Assembly: GCA_036936605.1 (NCBI GenBank)
Contig: JAUPFV010000005.1
Location: 230,111,770-230,175,769, forward strand
Reading direction: 5' to 3'
DNA length: 64,000 nt
DNA from: Limnanthes douglasii subsp. nivea
Lineage: Eukaryota > Streptophyta > Magnoliopsida > Brassicales > Limnanthaceae
In this document: piece by piece, positions 1-10,475 of the stretch
Position numbering within the stretch: the stretch's first letter is position 1
Layout of the letters: each line of letters begins with the position of its first letter
Translations under genes and position numbers: made by a program
The notes under the pieces: generated by a model
The model's database searches: none
What the model was told of the DNA's origin: nothing
Seen by the model: only the letters and a program-made list of their open reading frames with translations

Positions 1-190
1 TTACTACTATTACAAGCATAGCGTTAAAACCCTAATTTCTTAGCAATAACCTCTAATTGAGAACCACAAACCATAGGTTCTTGAAGAGCAAGAAAGGAAA
101 TATTTTTCCCCTTTTAATTTATTTAATTATGGCTTGAGTTTTCTTGTTTCCAACACCACGTAAATTCCAACATAGAAATGTAATGGTCAT
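1..190 (-). pseudogene. LINE-A ORF2, N-terminal endonuclease (partial)
   Basis: On the minus strand an ATG at 188-190 opens MTITFLCWNLRGVGNKKTQ, the N-terminal motif of plant L1-type APE endonucleases (a 'WN-RG-GN--T' signature containing the metal-ligand Asn). The reading frame breaks at about position 120 and resumes in another frame (FLALQEPMVCGSQLEVIAKK). The glutamate in LQEP matches the second catalytic position of these nucleases (usually 'ETK'). The frame then leaves the window. It lies directly downstream of the ORF1 at 274-1596 on the same strand, the usual LINE order. It is non-functional because of the frameshift. The identification rests on recognised motifs only. Confidence 0.6.
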
Positions 191-273
191 TTAAATAGTT
201 TAGAAAATTTTGCAGCATGCTTATGCTGCAAACATTTAGGAGCAAAAATCCCCTTTGTATTGAAAGTTTTAGA

Positions 274-1596
274 TTATTTAATCCTCTTTAATTCAAATTT
301 CTTACCATTTCCATTTTGCTTACTAACAGGTGAAGAGAGAAGACTACTTCTGCTTTGATTTATAGGAGAACAACTGATCATTAATGGATTAGTAGAAGAT
401 CTTTCTTCAAGATAAGTAGATCCTATTTCTAACATATGTAAAACACCAATTACTTCACTGCTTTCTAAACCTTTAGAAATACTCTGCTTTTCTTTGCATT
501 CATTAGTATTACTCTTCTTATTTGTTTCATTTTCAAACTGATCATTCTGTTTATTTATAACAACAGTTTTCAACTTAGTTCCCTGATCATTGATTTTAAA
601 TGCAGGAATCAACGAATCAAGAAACTGGATTTTGGAGGACTTAGACTGATCAACAATCTTCATTTAAGTGGACTTCTTGCATTCATTCTCTGAGTGACAC
701 AGGTGAGTACATAGCTTATAATAACTTGGAATATTGATATACACCAGATCTTGCCAGAAAGAGTAAGATTCAAATTGTATCTTTATTTTTCTTGGTAAAG
801 CCTTAGAAACATCTGGCACTGCCCATATTCGACAATAATTTGATCTGGCTCTGTTCTTGGATGGAACCCAGACACTTAAAAGAGAGCCAATAGCTTTAGA
901 TACCTCCATTATAGTCGCCTCACAATACATGAAATCAGGAAAATTTGGGAGGTCAATGTAAACAGGGGTTGATGGATTTTCAACATTAGGGTTGAAATTT
1001 GGGGACCACTCCAACAATCTCATGACCTTATCCCCAATTTTCCAGACGTTCATTTTCTAAAATTTCAGTAAATCTTCTTTGAGGGAAAGCTCAATAAAGA
1101 TGTGTCTAAAGTCCCAACTTGAGACATTACATTCACCATGAAACTTAATATTTTCTAAGAAAGCCATAACTGATACGTAACTAGGCTTCCCATTGGCAAA
1201 CTTACCAACCAGAGTGTGCTTTGCCATCTGTTTTAGAATTCCTAAATCCTCAGCCTCAAAATGTATTTCAACATTACCATTATCAACTGATTTGATTACC
1301 TTCTCGTGAACAACGTTCCATGCATTATGTTTAAATAAGTCTGCATATGAGCCTTCTGAGACTGAAATATTTGCTTTGTTTGTGATAAGTTAAAATATCA
1401 GATTAATCCTGATATTTGGCAGATCAAAAACCGGGATTAGCTCTGGAAACCTCTCTTGATTATCAACAGCTCGTTGATGAATATAAGGACACTCAGCATC
1501 CTCCATTAGGAAACCAAGAGAATCAAGAGGATAAACTTTTAGACTTAGGCTCCAATTCTTGGAGCATTCTTGAATTCTTGTAACAGAATTTTCCAC
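274..1596 (-). pseudogene. LINE-A ORF1 (DUF4283 / zinc-knuckle gag-like protein)
   Basis: One minus-strand frame runs from about 1596 to 274 and is interrupted only by in-frame stops near 1390, 1055 and 664. It encodes the DUF4283 region found in plant LINE ORF1 proteins (KHTLVGKFANGKPSYVSVM). The typical linker YIDLPNFPDFMYCEATIMEV and the segment 'LPRKIKIQFESYSF' follow. The zinc-knuckle position carries a degenerate LCTHLCHSENECKK. The C-terminal part is a low-complexity Asn/Lys/Ser tail. In LINEs this protein is an RNA-binding nucleic-acid chaperone. There is no ATG at 1596 (the codon is GTG), so the true start is upstream or lost. The frame is well conserved apart from point stops, suggesting moderate age. 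Confidence 0.65.
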
Positions 1597-1619
1597 GTGA
1601 ATGAAAAGATATATTGTTC

Positions 1620-1868
1620 ATATAATTTGATTCAGGTACACGTGTCGAGTTTTTACGCTTTGAAATCAAAGTTTGAATTACAAATATATAATATAAATTA
1701 TTTTATAATATTACTTATTATTTTAACAGTAAAAAAATATAGAAAAAACCACAAACACAATATTTTCTATTCAGGTCTCTATTTCAAGTATTCAGAGTTT
1801 CTAATGAGAATCCTATTCACTTTTGAACTATAAATATATAAGATAAATTATTGTATACAACTATCTAT
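1620..1868. repeat. AT-rich repeat family, copies at left edge of repeat field
   Basis: Diverged units of roughly 115-150 bp contain a shared block resembling 'attacaaatatataatata' followed by 'aattattttataa'. Units recur here (near 1678 and 1825), at 2670-2840, and in the opposite orientation at 3020-3110 and 5580-5860. This AT-rich background is the target into which the two MITEs and LINE-B inserted. No coding capacity is seen. Confidence 0.55.
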
Positions 1869-1877
1869 TATTTTGCA

Positions 1878-2600
1878 GAGAAAAGTACAAGTAAATACCC
1901 ACTCAACTATCTAATTATCCACTAGTACCTGTTTTCTGGATATTGTCACTTGGTACCATGAATTGAAATTCGGACAAAAATACTCCTGACTATATATACT
2001 CGCTGGTACCTTCACCAATACTAACATGAGAGTTGTTTGAAAAACTAACCTGAGAGTTGTTTGAAAAACATACCTGAGAGTTGTTTTAAAAACTAACCCG
2101 AGAGTTGTTTGAAAAACATACCTGAGAGTTGTTTAAAAAACTAACCGGAAAATTGTGTGAAACTCTCGCGATTTCCTCAGAGTTGTTTGCAACCCTCTCA
2201 ATTTCAGGAGAGTTGTTTGCAACTCTCTCTATTTTCCCGAGAGTTGTTTGCAACTCTATCGATTTCCTGAGAGTTGTTACTGGTGAAATTTTATTTAAAA
2301 AAAATTCAAAAAATATCATCAATGGATTTAGTTTTATTCATCTTAATAAAACAAAAGCGATGGTACTTTCGTATATTTTTTCCGAGCTCTGGTTTGAAAG
2401 ATATTGATCTTTTAAAAAATAAAATAAAAAGAGAAAGTAAGAAAGAGAAATTTTAGTTACGTAGATATTAAAATAATGATAGGTATTAAGTGGTAATTAG
2501 ATAGTTAAGATGGATATTAAAAGATAATAGAAAAAAACATGGGTACTAGATGACAATATAATAGTTGAGTCAAGAGTGGGTACTTTAGATACAATTTCTC
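1878..2600. mobile_element. Mutator-like MITE, copy 1
   Basis: A non-autonomous DNA element of about 723 bp. Its ends are imperfect inverted repeats: left GAGAAAAGTACAAGTAAATA then CCCACTC, right (reverse complement) GAGAAATTGTATCTAAAGTA then CCCACTC. It is flanked by TATTTTGCA (1869-1877) and TATTTTAAA (2601-2609), a 9-bp duplication with two mismatches. Nine-base duplications are the Mutator hallmark. The interior is non-coding and mostly the minisatellite listed separately. The same element occurs at 3187-3904. Confidence 0.7.
2014..2280. repeat. 24-bp and 30-bp palindromic minisatellite (copy 1)
   Basis: The first part repeats a 24-bp unit beginning GAGAGTTGTTTGAAAAAC, about five times. 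The second part repeats a 30-bp unit beginning GAGAGTTGTTTGCAACTCTC, a perfect 8-bp inverted repeat around a TTTG loop. Because the period is a multiple of three and the unit is palindromic, long shadow reading frames appear on both strands; they are not genes. Confidence 0.85.
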
Positions 2601-2609
2601 TATTTTAAA

Positions 2610-3177
2610 AATAAAAAAAGAAAAAAAAAATATTGCTTCCATTCAGGTATTATTTCGAGTCTTTACACTTTAAATTACAAATATAAAATAAATTATTTTA
2701 TAATATTAAAAAAACAAAACAAAAACATAAAAAAGTGTTTTGCATTCAAGTCTTTACTATGGTAATCCTTATCAAACTCATTTTAGATTACAAATATATA
2801 TAATAAATTATTTTATCAAACCATTTTTTATTTTAATAAAAAAAGTTAATAAAACAAAATGCTTTCGAAGTGAGTTTAATATGAAAAAAGAAAAAAAGTT
2901 AAGACTTAAAATGAGACAATTTGGATTCGTAGTATTTGATCCAAAATAATAAATAATTTCGAATCCGAAACCAAAATATCCTGACTTAGGATTTTGTTTA
3001 TGTTTTTTTCCTTCCTATTAAAATAATAAAATAATTTTATAAAATAATTCATCTTATATATATATAAAATTTAAAATGAGTTTGACCCTGATTACAAACT
3101 CGAAAGTCTTGAAACAAAAACACATCAATGGAAAGCCCTGTCCATGTGTTTTATTTATATACTTATTGTTAATATAA
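2610..3177. repeat. AT-rich repeat field between the two MITEs
   Basis: No gene is seen. The stretch holds further copies of the AT-rich ~115-150-bp unit (near 2673 and 2788, and inverted near 3050-3110) plus poly-A/T runs. Short reading frames here are low-complexity Lys/Phe/Ile and have no family signature. Confidence 0.5.
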
Positions 3178-3186
3178 TAAATAATA

Positions 3187-3904
3187 GAGAAAAGTATGAG
3201 TAAATATCCCCTCCACTATCTAATTACCAATTAGTATCCGTTTTTTGGATAGTTGAAAAACATACGCGAGAGTTGTTTGAAAAACATACTTGAGAGTTGT
3301 TTGAAAAATTAAGCTGAGAGTTGTTTGAAAAACTAACCTGAGAATTGTTTACAACTCTCTCTATTTCCCGAGAGTTGTGTGTAACTCTCGCGATTTTCTA
3401 AGAGTTGTTTGCAACTCTCTCTATTTCCTGAGAGTTGTGTGCAGCTCTCGCGATTTCCTGAGAGTTGTTTGCAACTCTCTCGATTTCTTGAGAGTTGTTT
3501 GCAACTCTCTTTATTTCATGAGAGTTGTTTGCCACTCTCTGGATTTCCTGAGAGTTGTTACTGGTGAAATTTTATTTTTTAAGAAAATTCAAAAAATATC
3601 ATTAATGGGTCTAGTTTTGTTCATTTAAAAAAAACAAAAGCGATGGTACTTTCGTATATTTTTTTCGAGCTCCGGTTTGAAAGATATGGATCTTTTAAAA
3701 AATAAAATAAAAAGAGAAAGTAAGAAAGAGAAATCTTGGTTACGTAGTTGTTGATGAAGGGTGAGGGTAGTTAGGGTATTAAAATAATGTTAGGTATTAA
3801 GTGGTAATTAGGTAGTTGAGATGGGTATTAAAAAGTAATAGAACAAAACTTGGGTACTAGATGGCAATAGAATAGTTGATTGGATACTTTAGGTGTCATT
3901 TCTC
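3187..3904. mobile_element. Mutator-like MITE, copy 2 with perfect 9-bp TSD
   Basis: A second copy of the element at 1878-2600, 718 bp long, with the same imperfect terminal repeats starting GAGAAA. It is flanked by a perfect 9-bp duplication TAAATAATA (3178-3186 and 3905-3913), which fixes the element ends and supports a Mutator-type transposase acting in trans. The central minisatellite has more 30-bp units than copy 1. Confidence 0.8.
3250..3562. repeat. 24-bp and 30-bp palindromic minisatellite (copy 2)
   Basis: About four 24-bp units are followed by about seven 30-bp units built on GAGAGTTG-TTTG-CAACTCTC plus a 10-bp spacer such as TCGATTTCCT. Each 30-bp unit can form an 8-bp hairpin, and units can also pair with one another. 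The plus-strand frame 3377-3628 simply repeats a 10-residue peptide (RVVCNSLDFL) and is an artefact of the period. Confidence 0.85.
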
Positions 3905-4248
3905 TAAATAATATTACAAAATAATTTATCTTATATTGGTAATTCAAAGTGAGTTAGATCCTTTTTTTTTCTTTTTTTGTTTTTGGCAAAATTGAAAATT
4001 TTATTACTAGACAGACCAATTTTGGAAATTGGTCAAAATTACAAGGATATAATTACAAAATTCAAAAGAGACTAGTGGCTATTCGCCTTTACTAACCAAA
4101 ACCCTAATTGAAGTCCCAAATTCAAAATATTTTTTTCACACCTAATTTAACTTCTCTTCTCTTCAACAAACCAACGACAAGAAGATGAAATCAACTCACA
4201 AATCTTCAATAAAAAGCAACTCTCTTCTAGAAACAGAATCAAATGACT

Positions 4249-4869
4249 TCAAATCTTATCGGAGAAAGCTTGGCATTTGAAGACCTCATTGATGAAGCAA
4301 AGAAGAAGAAAACAAAGATAGTCCATGCTAGTATCGATATAGCCTATGCCTAAACTTTCCAGCAGCACTATAGCTAAAAGTTGGTTTGGGGCATTGGAAT
4401 GCAAACAATCAATTTTCTCTTTGCATTTCAATTTCCATTTCGCCAACCAGTCAGCAACCCTATTTTGGTTTCCAGAAATTGACTTGTTGGACATTGAAGG
4501 CAAGATTAATTTTCTACAAATCGAAATGAGAGGCAGCAGGTAATTTGGACTTTTACCATTAGCAAGAATGTTGATTAGGGTTTTATAATCTGATTCAATA
4601 TCAACATTAATCAGATTATTTTTTCTGCAGATGAAGAGACCCTCCAACAGAACACGCGCTTCAGAAGTCAGAGGCGTTAGCTTTCCAAAAGTCTTGCTCA
4701 CACCATTAACAATATCTCCATGGTTGTTTCTTATAATCATACCTCCACTCGACTCTCCATTGAAGATGCAGGCAGCGTCTATGTTTAGTTTTACTCTGCC
4801 TTTGACAGGAGTGATCCACTTCTGGTAAGTTTCCTTCTTGTTTCTATCTTGAATTGAAATGCATCCCAA
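4249..4869 (-). pseudogene. LINE-B ORF2 C-terminus: RNase H-like (RVT_3) domain
   Basis: The minus-strand frame encodes the RNase H-like domain at the end of plant LINE ORF2: KLNIDAACIFNGESSGGMII (first catalytic Asp), then LTSEARVLLEGL (the 'EA-AL--GL' Glu motif), then NVDIESDYKTLINIL (the Asp of 'ES-D---L'), and QNRVADWLAKWK ('N--AD-LA'). This domain degrades RNA in RNA:DNA hybrids. The frame has no ATG at its left limit and is continuous with the zinc-ribbon region upstream (4876-5500) after a stop. The final ~65 residues are not recognised. Confidence 0.7.
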
Positions 4870-4875
4870 CTGAGT

Positions 4876-5500
4876 TCATGCATCCACAGCTTTAGACCAG
4901 TGCTTTCTAGTGAATTTATTTGAAATATTCAGTCCAAAAATGATTTTATTGATTAACTGAATGACAGTATTAGTAGAATGAGTAGAATTATTAAATTTAG
5001 AATCATTCCTTAGTTTCCAGATCATCCAGGAAATTAAAGATGGTAAAATATGAGTTATGTGTACTTTTTTATTTGAAAACCAAAACCAGGTTCTTAAAAT
5101 GTGAGTTAAGCTCATGAATTTTTCAATTCTGATTTTAAACAAATCACTGTAATAAACCCAGATACTCCAGGAAAATGAGCAGTTCACAAACAAGTGGTTA
5201 ATGTTTTCACAATTAGGACAAAACTGGCATTTTGAAGCCAAGCTTAAATGTCTGAATTGCAAAATGGAATCAATATGCAAAAATTTCATAATAATCTTCC
5301 ATAAAAGAAAAAAAACTTCATGGGAGAAATGGAGTTTAAGATTTTCTTGTAAATTGTTGATTTGTTGTAGTGATGTCTTGTGTTATTCCAGGTGAGAGCA
5401 GTGTTGAAGTCCATATCACGAGAATTCATCCAAATAATCTTGTCCTTCTTCTCAAAATCAACTTTATAAAGTTAAATTTGATTAATTCTACTGTCTTAAA
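4876..5500 (-). pseudogene. LINE-B ORF2: reverse-transcriptase zinc-binding region (zf-RVT)
   Basis: The zinc-ribbon segment reads CQFCPNCENINHLFVNCSFS then W-IW. This matches the plant LINE zf-RVT pattern of 'C--C---E---HLF--C'. Upstream residues (SPMKFFFFYGRLL) fit the 'P-K---F-WRLL' lead-in but lie in a shifted frame near 5290. The insertion is truncated at 5557, so the RT and endonuclease are absent. Non-functional. Confidence 0.65.
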
Positions 5501-5573
5501 CAATCCCTTTCAGAGAATCTAATTCCCATTAGTTAGTTTCCAAAATGTCTTTCCTTTAAGTGAGTTGGATCCT

Positions 5574-5880
5574 ATTACAAACCGTAAAAATTTGAAATAG
5601 AGACCTGAATTGAAAGAATTATTTTATGGCTTTTCTTTCTTTTCTTACTGATAAAATAATAAATAATTTTATAAAATAATTTATCTTATATATTTATAAT
5701 TTAAAATGATTTGATTATGATTGCAAACCATAAAACCTAATACGGAAACACTATATTTATATATATTTTTTTCTTTCGTTACTCTTAAAATAATCAATAA
5801 TTTTATAATACAATTTATCTTATATATTTGTAATTCAAAATGAGTTTAATCGTGAATGTCAATTTTAAATAGTTGGTAAG
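5574..5880. repeat. AT-rich repeat, right part of field
   Basis: Two units about 134 bp apart share 'ttatcttatatatttataatt' type blocks (5681 and 5815). They are the same family as 1620-1868 but inverted. The left part is the continuation of the sequence split by LINE-B. Confidence 0.55.
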
Positions 5881-6449
5881 CAAAATTGCACTTACATTAT
5901 TCACTACCAAGATATTTTTTTAAAGCATGTGAGTTAGAATAATTACTTCCGTAGTTGATGAATATACATGGTGAGTCCTACAAAGCAGTAGAAATAGTGA
6001 ACTTATTATATTAAAGAATAAATGGATTTGGATGGTTTGGTCTTTAGTTGAGAAGTTAGTAGAGTAATATAAACAGATTTATATAGGTTGGAAATAAATA
6101 TATACAAAGTAAGAGAAAGTGAAAAGAAGATTTTGAATTCATTTATTAGTACAATGTATGATATACGAAATACAGTTAGTTACTCTAATGGAAACAAGAC
6201 ATTTAGTCAAAGGTTAAAGTTGTAACTAAAGCCGAGGGACCATTAGTCATAAACGTTTTTGCTGAGTATGGTGTCACATGACAACTTTACATCAATCAGG
6301 AGCTATAAATGACTAAATTTATCAAAATTGAATAGTCTAGAGATTATCACCACACTTTTGAAAGTCTAGAGACTATCCGTCACTAAAGTCGATAGTCCAG
6401 GGACAAGCTATTGTTCAAAGACTATAATCAGATATAGATGAAATAGAGT
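5881..6449. other. Non-coding stretch, nothing recognised
   Basis: No reading frame, RNA gene or repeat boundary is seen. It may include the 3' untranslated end of LINE-C, but no clear poly(A) tail or duplication was found. Confidence 0.4.
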
Positions 6450-7480
6450 TATTAGAGCGCATCCAATCAATGATGAAGTATGAAATAAGAACCTATAAAG
6501 AAAGTGTGGAGTAAGGTGAGTTAGAATTGATTTAGCAACGCGATGCGATCTCGGTGCTGTAAAATATAAAGCAAAGACCATAGAAGATATGGTGGGATAA
6601 AACGGATCCCAACGAAGTGGTCTCTGTAAAGATCCTAGCCCTCATTTCATCCCAAATATGGTAAACCACCACACAAAATGCAATGCACCAGAGATGACCA
6701 AGCTGTTAGATGATGAGGTCTAAACACTAATAGTGTGGAGGCAGGTGAGCCAATCCGTTTGAACAAATGAGATCAGAATATTCCTAGAGCAAGTATCCCA
6801 TACAAGAAGAGTGATGAGGAAAAGCATCAACATGTGGTCGGCTAATTTTAGGATCTATAACAAAGGACACAAGTGGGGTTGATCTTGTATCCCCATGCAA
6901 GAAGCTTATTTATGGTAGTAAGTTTTCCAAGGACAACCATCTAAACAATAAAATGGTGTCGGGGGATGAGTCCCTATTAAAGTGGCATGTGCTACTAATT
7001 GTGAAGTTTTTTTTACTGATTGAAGATATAGATCTCGACTTTCTCCCTGCCCAAGGGGGTGAGAGAATGCTGATGGGTTTACCAATTTTGAGTAGGTGGG
7101 CTTGGTGGGATCTTCTATCCGAGCAGAGAAAATTGGGCCAGTTCTATGAGATATTAAATATAATGCCACAAACTGTGCTATTACCGCGCAATTTAGTATA
7201 ACAAATAATACTTTAACCATATTGGTAAACAAGGGAAATAGAAAAAAGCCATGGGTCATACTAGAATGAGGTGGAGGTGCCATTGCCAATAACGGTTTTG
7301 TAGAGTTTATGAGCAGTGGCTCTTAAGTTGATTATTTTCATTTATCCTCAACTAAGATAGGAACCAAAGGGAAGGTTTTTATCTTTCAGCTTCTCGATGA
7401 GAATCAAGTTATACCAAATTGAATAAGGGGTCTTTTTCAAAATAGACCAGAAGTGCTTGAGCGTGGCCGCCTAATTCCAG
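6450..7480 (-). pseudogene. LINE-C ORF2 3' part: zf-RVT and C-terminal tail
   Basis: Minus-strand, many frameshifts. Recognisable are SVKKTSQLV followed by the zinc-ribbon start (NPTCVLC near 6880) and the terminal motif VVYHIWDEMRARIF near 6620. The last resembles the 'AVYHIW-ERNARIF' ending of plant LINE ORF2. The segment upstream at 7440-7480 corresponds to the 'GGLGLRDL---N-A---K--W' linker. A homologous decayed copy is at 57.3-59.0 kb. Long dead. Confidence 0.6.
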
Positions 7481-8730
7481 ACCCTGAGGTCGAGAATTCT
7501 AAGACCACTCTCCACTAAGGACAACGTAAACTTAGACCATGCTACTTTAGAACCTGATATTTTCATCTTAGGTCTCGTGAAGAGGAAATGTCAAAGAACT
7601 ATAAGATCTGTTTGAGGATACAAATTAGTAAGATGAAGACCAAAAACAAATTAACTTGACCCAAGTGTGATAAGTTGAAATCTACTAGCATAAGAAATAT
7701 TCTTGGAGGTCCATGAGTTAACGACTTCTAGTTTTTGAACAAGTGCTTGAAGTCATTATAGGAAAAACGGGAGGTGGTGACAGGGATGCCAATATAGCAG
7801 ACATGAATGATTTCTTTTTCAAACCCTAACGAAGAGACAAGGGATCGACGAATCATACCAGAAATAACGGAGAGGTAGATATGACTCTTAGTGGGTTTAA
7901 GGTGAAGGCCTAAGAGGATGGCTAATTCGTGAATGCTTATAGGACAAGGTTGATGGAGTTGATGTTAGCAAGACAAAAAATCATTAAATTATGCACAAAA
8001 AAAATATTAATTATTTTGAGCTTTTGACAATTTCAGTGGAAGCCAAAATAGGGACGTTGACTTTTCTTTTTGAGAATACTTGAGCAAACTTGCATAATAA
8101 GAACGCAAAAGAAGAGGGAAATATGGCCCCATTATCTTAGACCTATTTTGCCATAAAACAACCAAAATAATTTTCATTGATGTTAATCGAATATGAATAT
8201 GTGAAGATGCATTAGATAATCCAACCAATCATACGACTAGGGAAATCCATGACATATAGAATGTCCAAAAGAAGCCACCACCAAACATTGTCGAAAGCTT
8301 TCATAATATCAATCTTAAAGGCTGCACGTGGTCCTTTGTGGCTATCCATGAAGTAGCTCTTTGGAGATAATAATGATATCCCAAATATTACAACATGAAA
8401 TGAAGTCCGATTAGGAAGGATCGATAGGGGATGAGAGCGAGTCTGTGATCCCAATGGCCAAGATTTTGGATATCACCTTATATATCACATTACAGTAATA
8501 CATGGATATGAAGTCAGAGGGATTCGATGGATTTTTCACTTTAGGAATAAAATAAATAATTGTCTTATTCCAACTAAGGTCCATACCACTATGAGCGACG
8601 AAATTATGGACAAATTTGGTAAACTCAATGGAAATTGTATCTCACGAAGACCTAAAAGATTAGTATTGTAACCATCTCTTTCATATGTTTTCATACTATC
8701 AATACTGAAGAGATACTTTTCTATCTCTTT
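7481..8730 (-). pseudogene. LINE-C ORF2: reverse transcriptase domain
   Basis: Scattered frames give RT motifs in the right order on the minus strand. First is IPKVKNPSNPSDF then YKVISKILA near 8520-8460. Next comes AAFKIDIMKAFDNVWWWLL near 8300, the 'LK-DI-KA-D-V-W--L' motif carrying the first catalytic Asp. FPSRMIGWII at 8212-8240 matches 'GFP--FI-WI'. The region for the YADD box (around 7950-8000) is degraded and no intact box is seen. This is an L1-type RT, clearly inactive. Confidence 0.65.
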
Positions 8731-9239
8731 ATTTTGATCGGTCGAATCATATGAGAATTATCGGCCAAACTTAACGTGGTAGTAATGAGACTCCTTATTA
8801 TTTTGAGCCCATGATAATTGGAAGAATTACTGACACCCATCAAGTTAGAGAAATGGTTGAAAAAAAATGTGTGCCACTCATTTGAGCGTGGAATAATGAT
8901 GGCGTTAGGGCTTGTGTTAAAATAATATTATTTCTAGAAATATGAAACTTGATAGGTTATGAAAGAAGTTGGAGTTATGATCTCGTAATTTAAGCCAAAA
9001 TTCTTGAAGAAGTATTCTTCCGCACTACTAACGAAAATATAGTTATTTGAAGAAACAATATCTATTTTAATAAGAAAGAGATTGGTGGGGTCAATATAAT
9101 GGTTTTGGTCGACGATGAGAAGGGTGGTTTGGGCTTTAATGAACCGTTCCAAAATATTATTGATTTGTCGCTTGTTCGAAGATGATAGAGTAAACTAGAG
9201 CCGATTTAATTTGGAGGGGATGATGGAGATGATTGATCG
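8731..9239 (-). other. LINE-C ORF2 linker between endonuclease and RT
   Basis: No domain is recognised. Position and orientation between the endonuclease and RT remnants make it the decayed middle of the same LINE. The frame 8934-9152 has no signature. Confidence 0.35.
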
Positions 9240-9790
9240 ATCAACCTTAGAAACTAGAAAGGTATACTCGGGTGGTATTGCCATATATTAAAGAACCTAA
9301 AAGGTTTTTTGGCAAAAAGTATGGGTGCACTAATGTGAACGGTCATATGGGTATACCCGGAAGTTTGGATAATCAAAGTGAGCGACATAGTGATTGTAGA
9401 ATAAATAGTGTTATTGGCCTGTTTATTGTACCAAGAGAATTGAAATCGAATGGTACGCGTATCATTTTATTCACTAATGTAGCAACAATTATTAAAATCA
9501 GAAATAGAGGTGGTACAAAAGTCATACACGTCTTTCGATCCCATGGTTAAAAAATATGTTAATTTTACCAAGATTATTCCATGGGCTGCCTTTGCAATAT
9601 GAGGTGATGGTTGAGAAATCCCCCCATAGATAGGTTGTGATTGGTGGTGGGCTCGTTAAACCCATAGATAAAGGTAAGAGCAAATAAAATGTTACTAGAT
9701 TTGTGTTAATAAAACAATCATTTGGAGGATGTATAATTAATGAAAACTCAAAAAACACTATGGTTTCCAAGCAATACATATACGACCTAG
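9240..9790 (-). pseudogene. LINE-C ORF2: endonuclease remnant
   Basis: The minus-strand frame near 9650 reads TFIYGFNEPTTN, matching 'TFVYGFN----R--LW' of LINE endonucleases. It is followed by WGDFSTI in the frame 9522-9779, corresponding to 'GDFN-I'. Further left, HSPMSLTLI near 9380 fits the 'SDH-P' catalytic His region. The N-terminal end is cut by the LTR cluster starting at 9830. Confidence 0.55.
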
Positions 9791-9829
9791 GTGATACATG
9801 AAGTTCTTAGTTTTGTAGTACCGATATCT

Positions 9830-10475
9830 TGTTGGATAAACATTGAACTTGAACACGTGTTTGTATTTTTTTTTTTTGGAAATGTTAACTTCTCACTTCA
9901 AAGATCACTACACACGATTCTGTCTCTTATATAGACAAATAACTAACGGTTTGATCTTATCTTACTAACTGTTTTAATAACTAATATAAACACGTGTTCA
10001 AGTTCAATGTTTATCCAACATTCTCCCCCTTAACATTGAACTTGACTGCTGTTTATATTAGTTATTAAAACAGTTAGTAAGATAAGATCACACCGTTAGT
10101 TATTTGTCTATATAAGAGACAGAACCGTGTACATTGATCTTTGAAATGTTAACTTCTCATTTCAAAGATCAATGTACACGGTTCTGTCTCTTATATAGAC
10201 AAAATAACTAACGGTTTGATCTTATCTTACTAACTGTTTTAATAACTAATATAAACACGTGTTCAAGTTCAATGTTTATCCAACATTCTCCCTCTTAACA
10301 TTGAACTTAACACGTGTTTATATTTTTTTTTTAGAAATGTTAACTTCTCATTTCAAAGATCAATGTACACGGTTCTGTCTCTTATATAGACAAATAACTA
10401 ACGGTTTGATCTTATCTTACTAACTATTTTAATAACTAATATAAACACGTGTTCAAGTTCAATGTTTATCCAACA
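9830..10475. mobile_element. Cluster of short LTRs (TRIM-like), partly inverted
   Basis: Three related ~180-190-bp LTR copies and one inverted copy lie head to tail. The best copy (9830-10020, 191 bp) starts TGTTGGATAAACATTGAACT and ends with the reverse complement of that sequence, giving an unusually long terminal inverted repeat of about 30 bp. It is followed at 10021-10031 by TTCTCCCCCTT, a polypurine tract on the minus strand, which orients the element. Each copy has a CTATATAAGAGACAG TATA-like box on the minus strand. No coding sequence or TSD is seen. The cluster interrupts LINE-C between ORF1 and the endonuclease. Confidence 0.6.
10036..10285. repeat. Long near-perfect palindrome of two LTR copies
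   Basis: An inverted LTR copy (10036-10146) meets a direct copy (about 10150-10285). The junction near 10147 reads TGATCTTTGAAATG, a short spacer, then CATTTCAAAGATCA. The two arms of about 115 bp match almost throughout, so the transcript would fold into a long hairpin. Confidence 0.75.

Larger units (their letters stand above)
3963..5557 (-). mobile_element. LINE-B, 5'-truncated insertion with TSD and poly(A) tail
   Basis: A minus-strand LINE 3' end about 1.6 kb long. The oligo-T run at 3963-3979 is its poly(A) tail seen from the plus strand. The insertion is flanked by 16-bp duplications AAGTGAGTTAGATCCT (3947-3962) and AAGTGAGTTGGATCCT (5558-5573), differing at one base. Removing it rejoins a continuous copy of the local AT-rich repeat. 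5' truncation plus long duplications is the signature of target-primed reverse transcription. Coding remnants are listed separately. Confidence 0.8.

Noticed and set aside
2086..2407. Opposing frames on both strands over the first minisatellite
   Set aside because: Artefact of a 24/30-bp palindromic repeat; no start context or family similarity.
3377..3628. Open frame with 10-residue repeats, and a CRISPR-like array appearance
   Set aside because: The period and palindrome of the 30-bp minisatellite create it; the spacers are near-identical, not unique, and the sequence is plant nuclear DNA.
9272..9550. Plus-strand 92-residue protein
   Set aside because: It lies opposite LINE-C endonuclease remnants and has no recognisable family.
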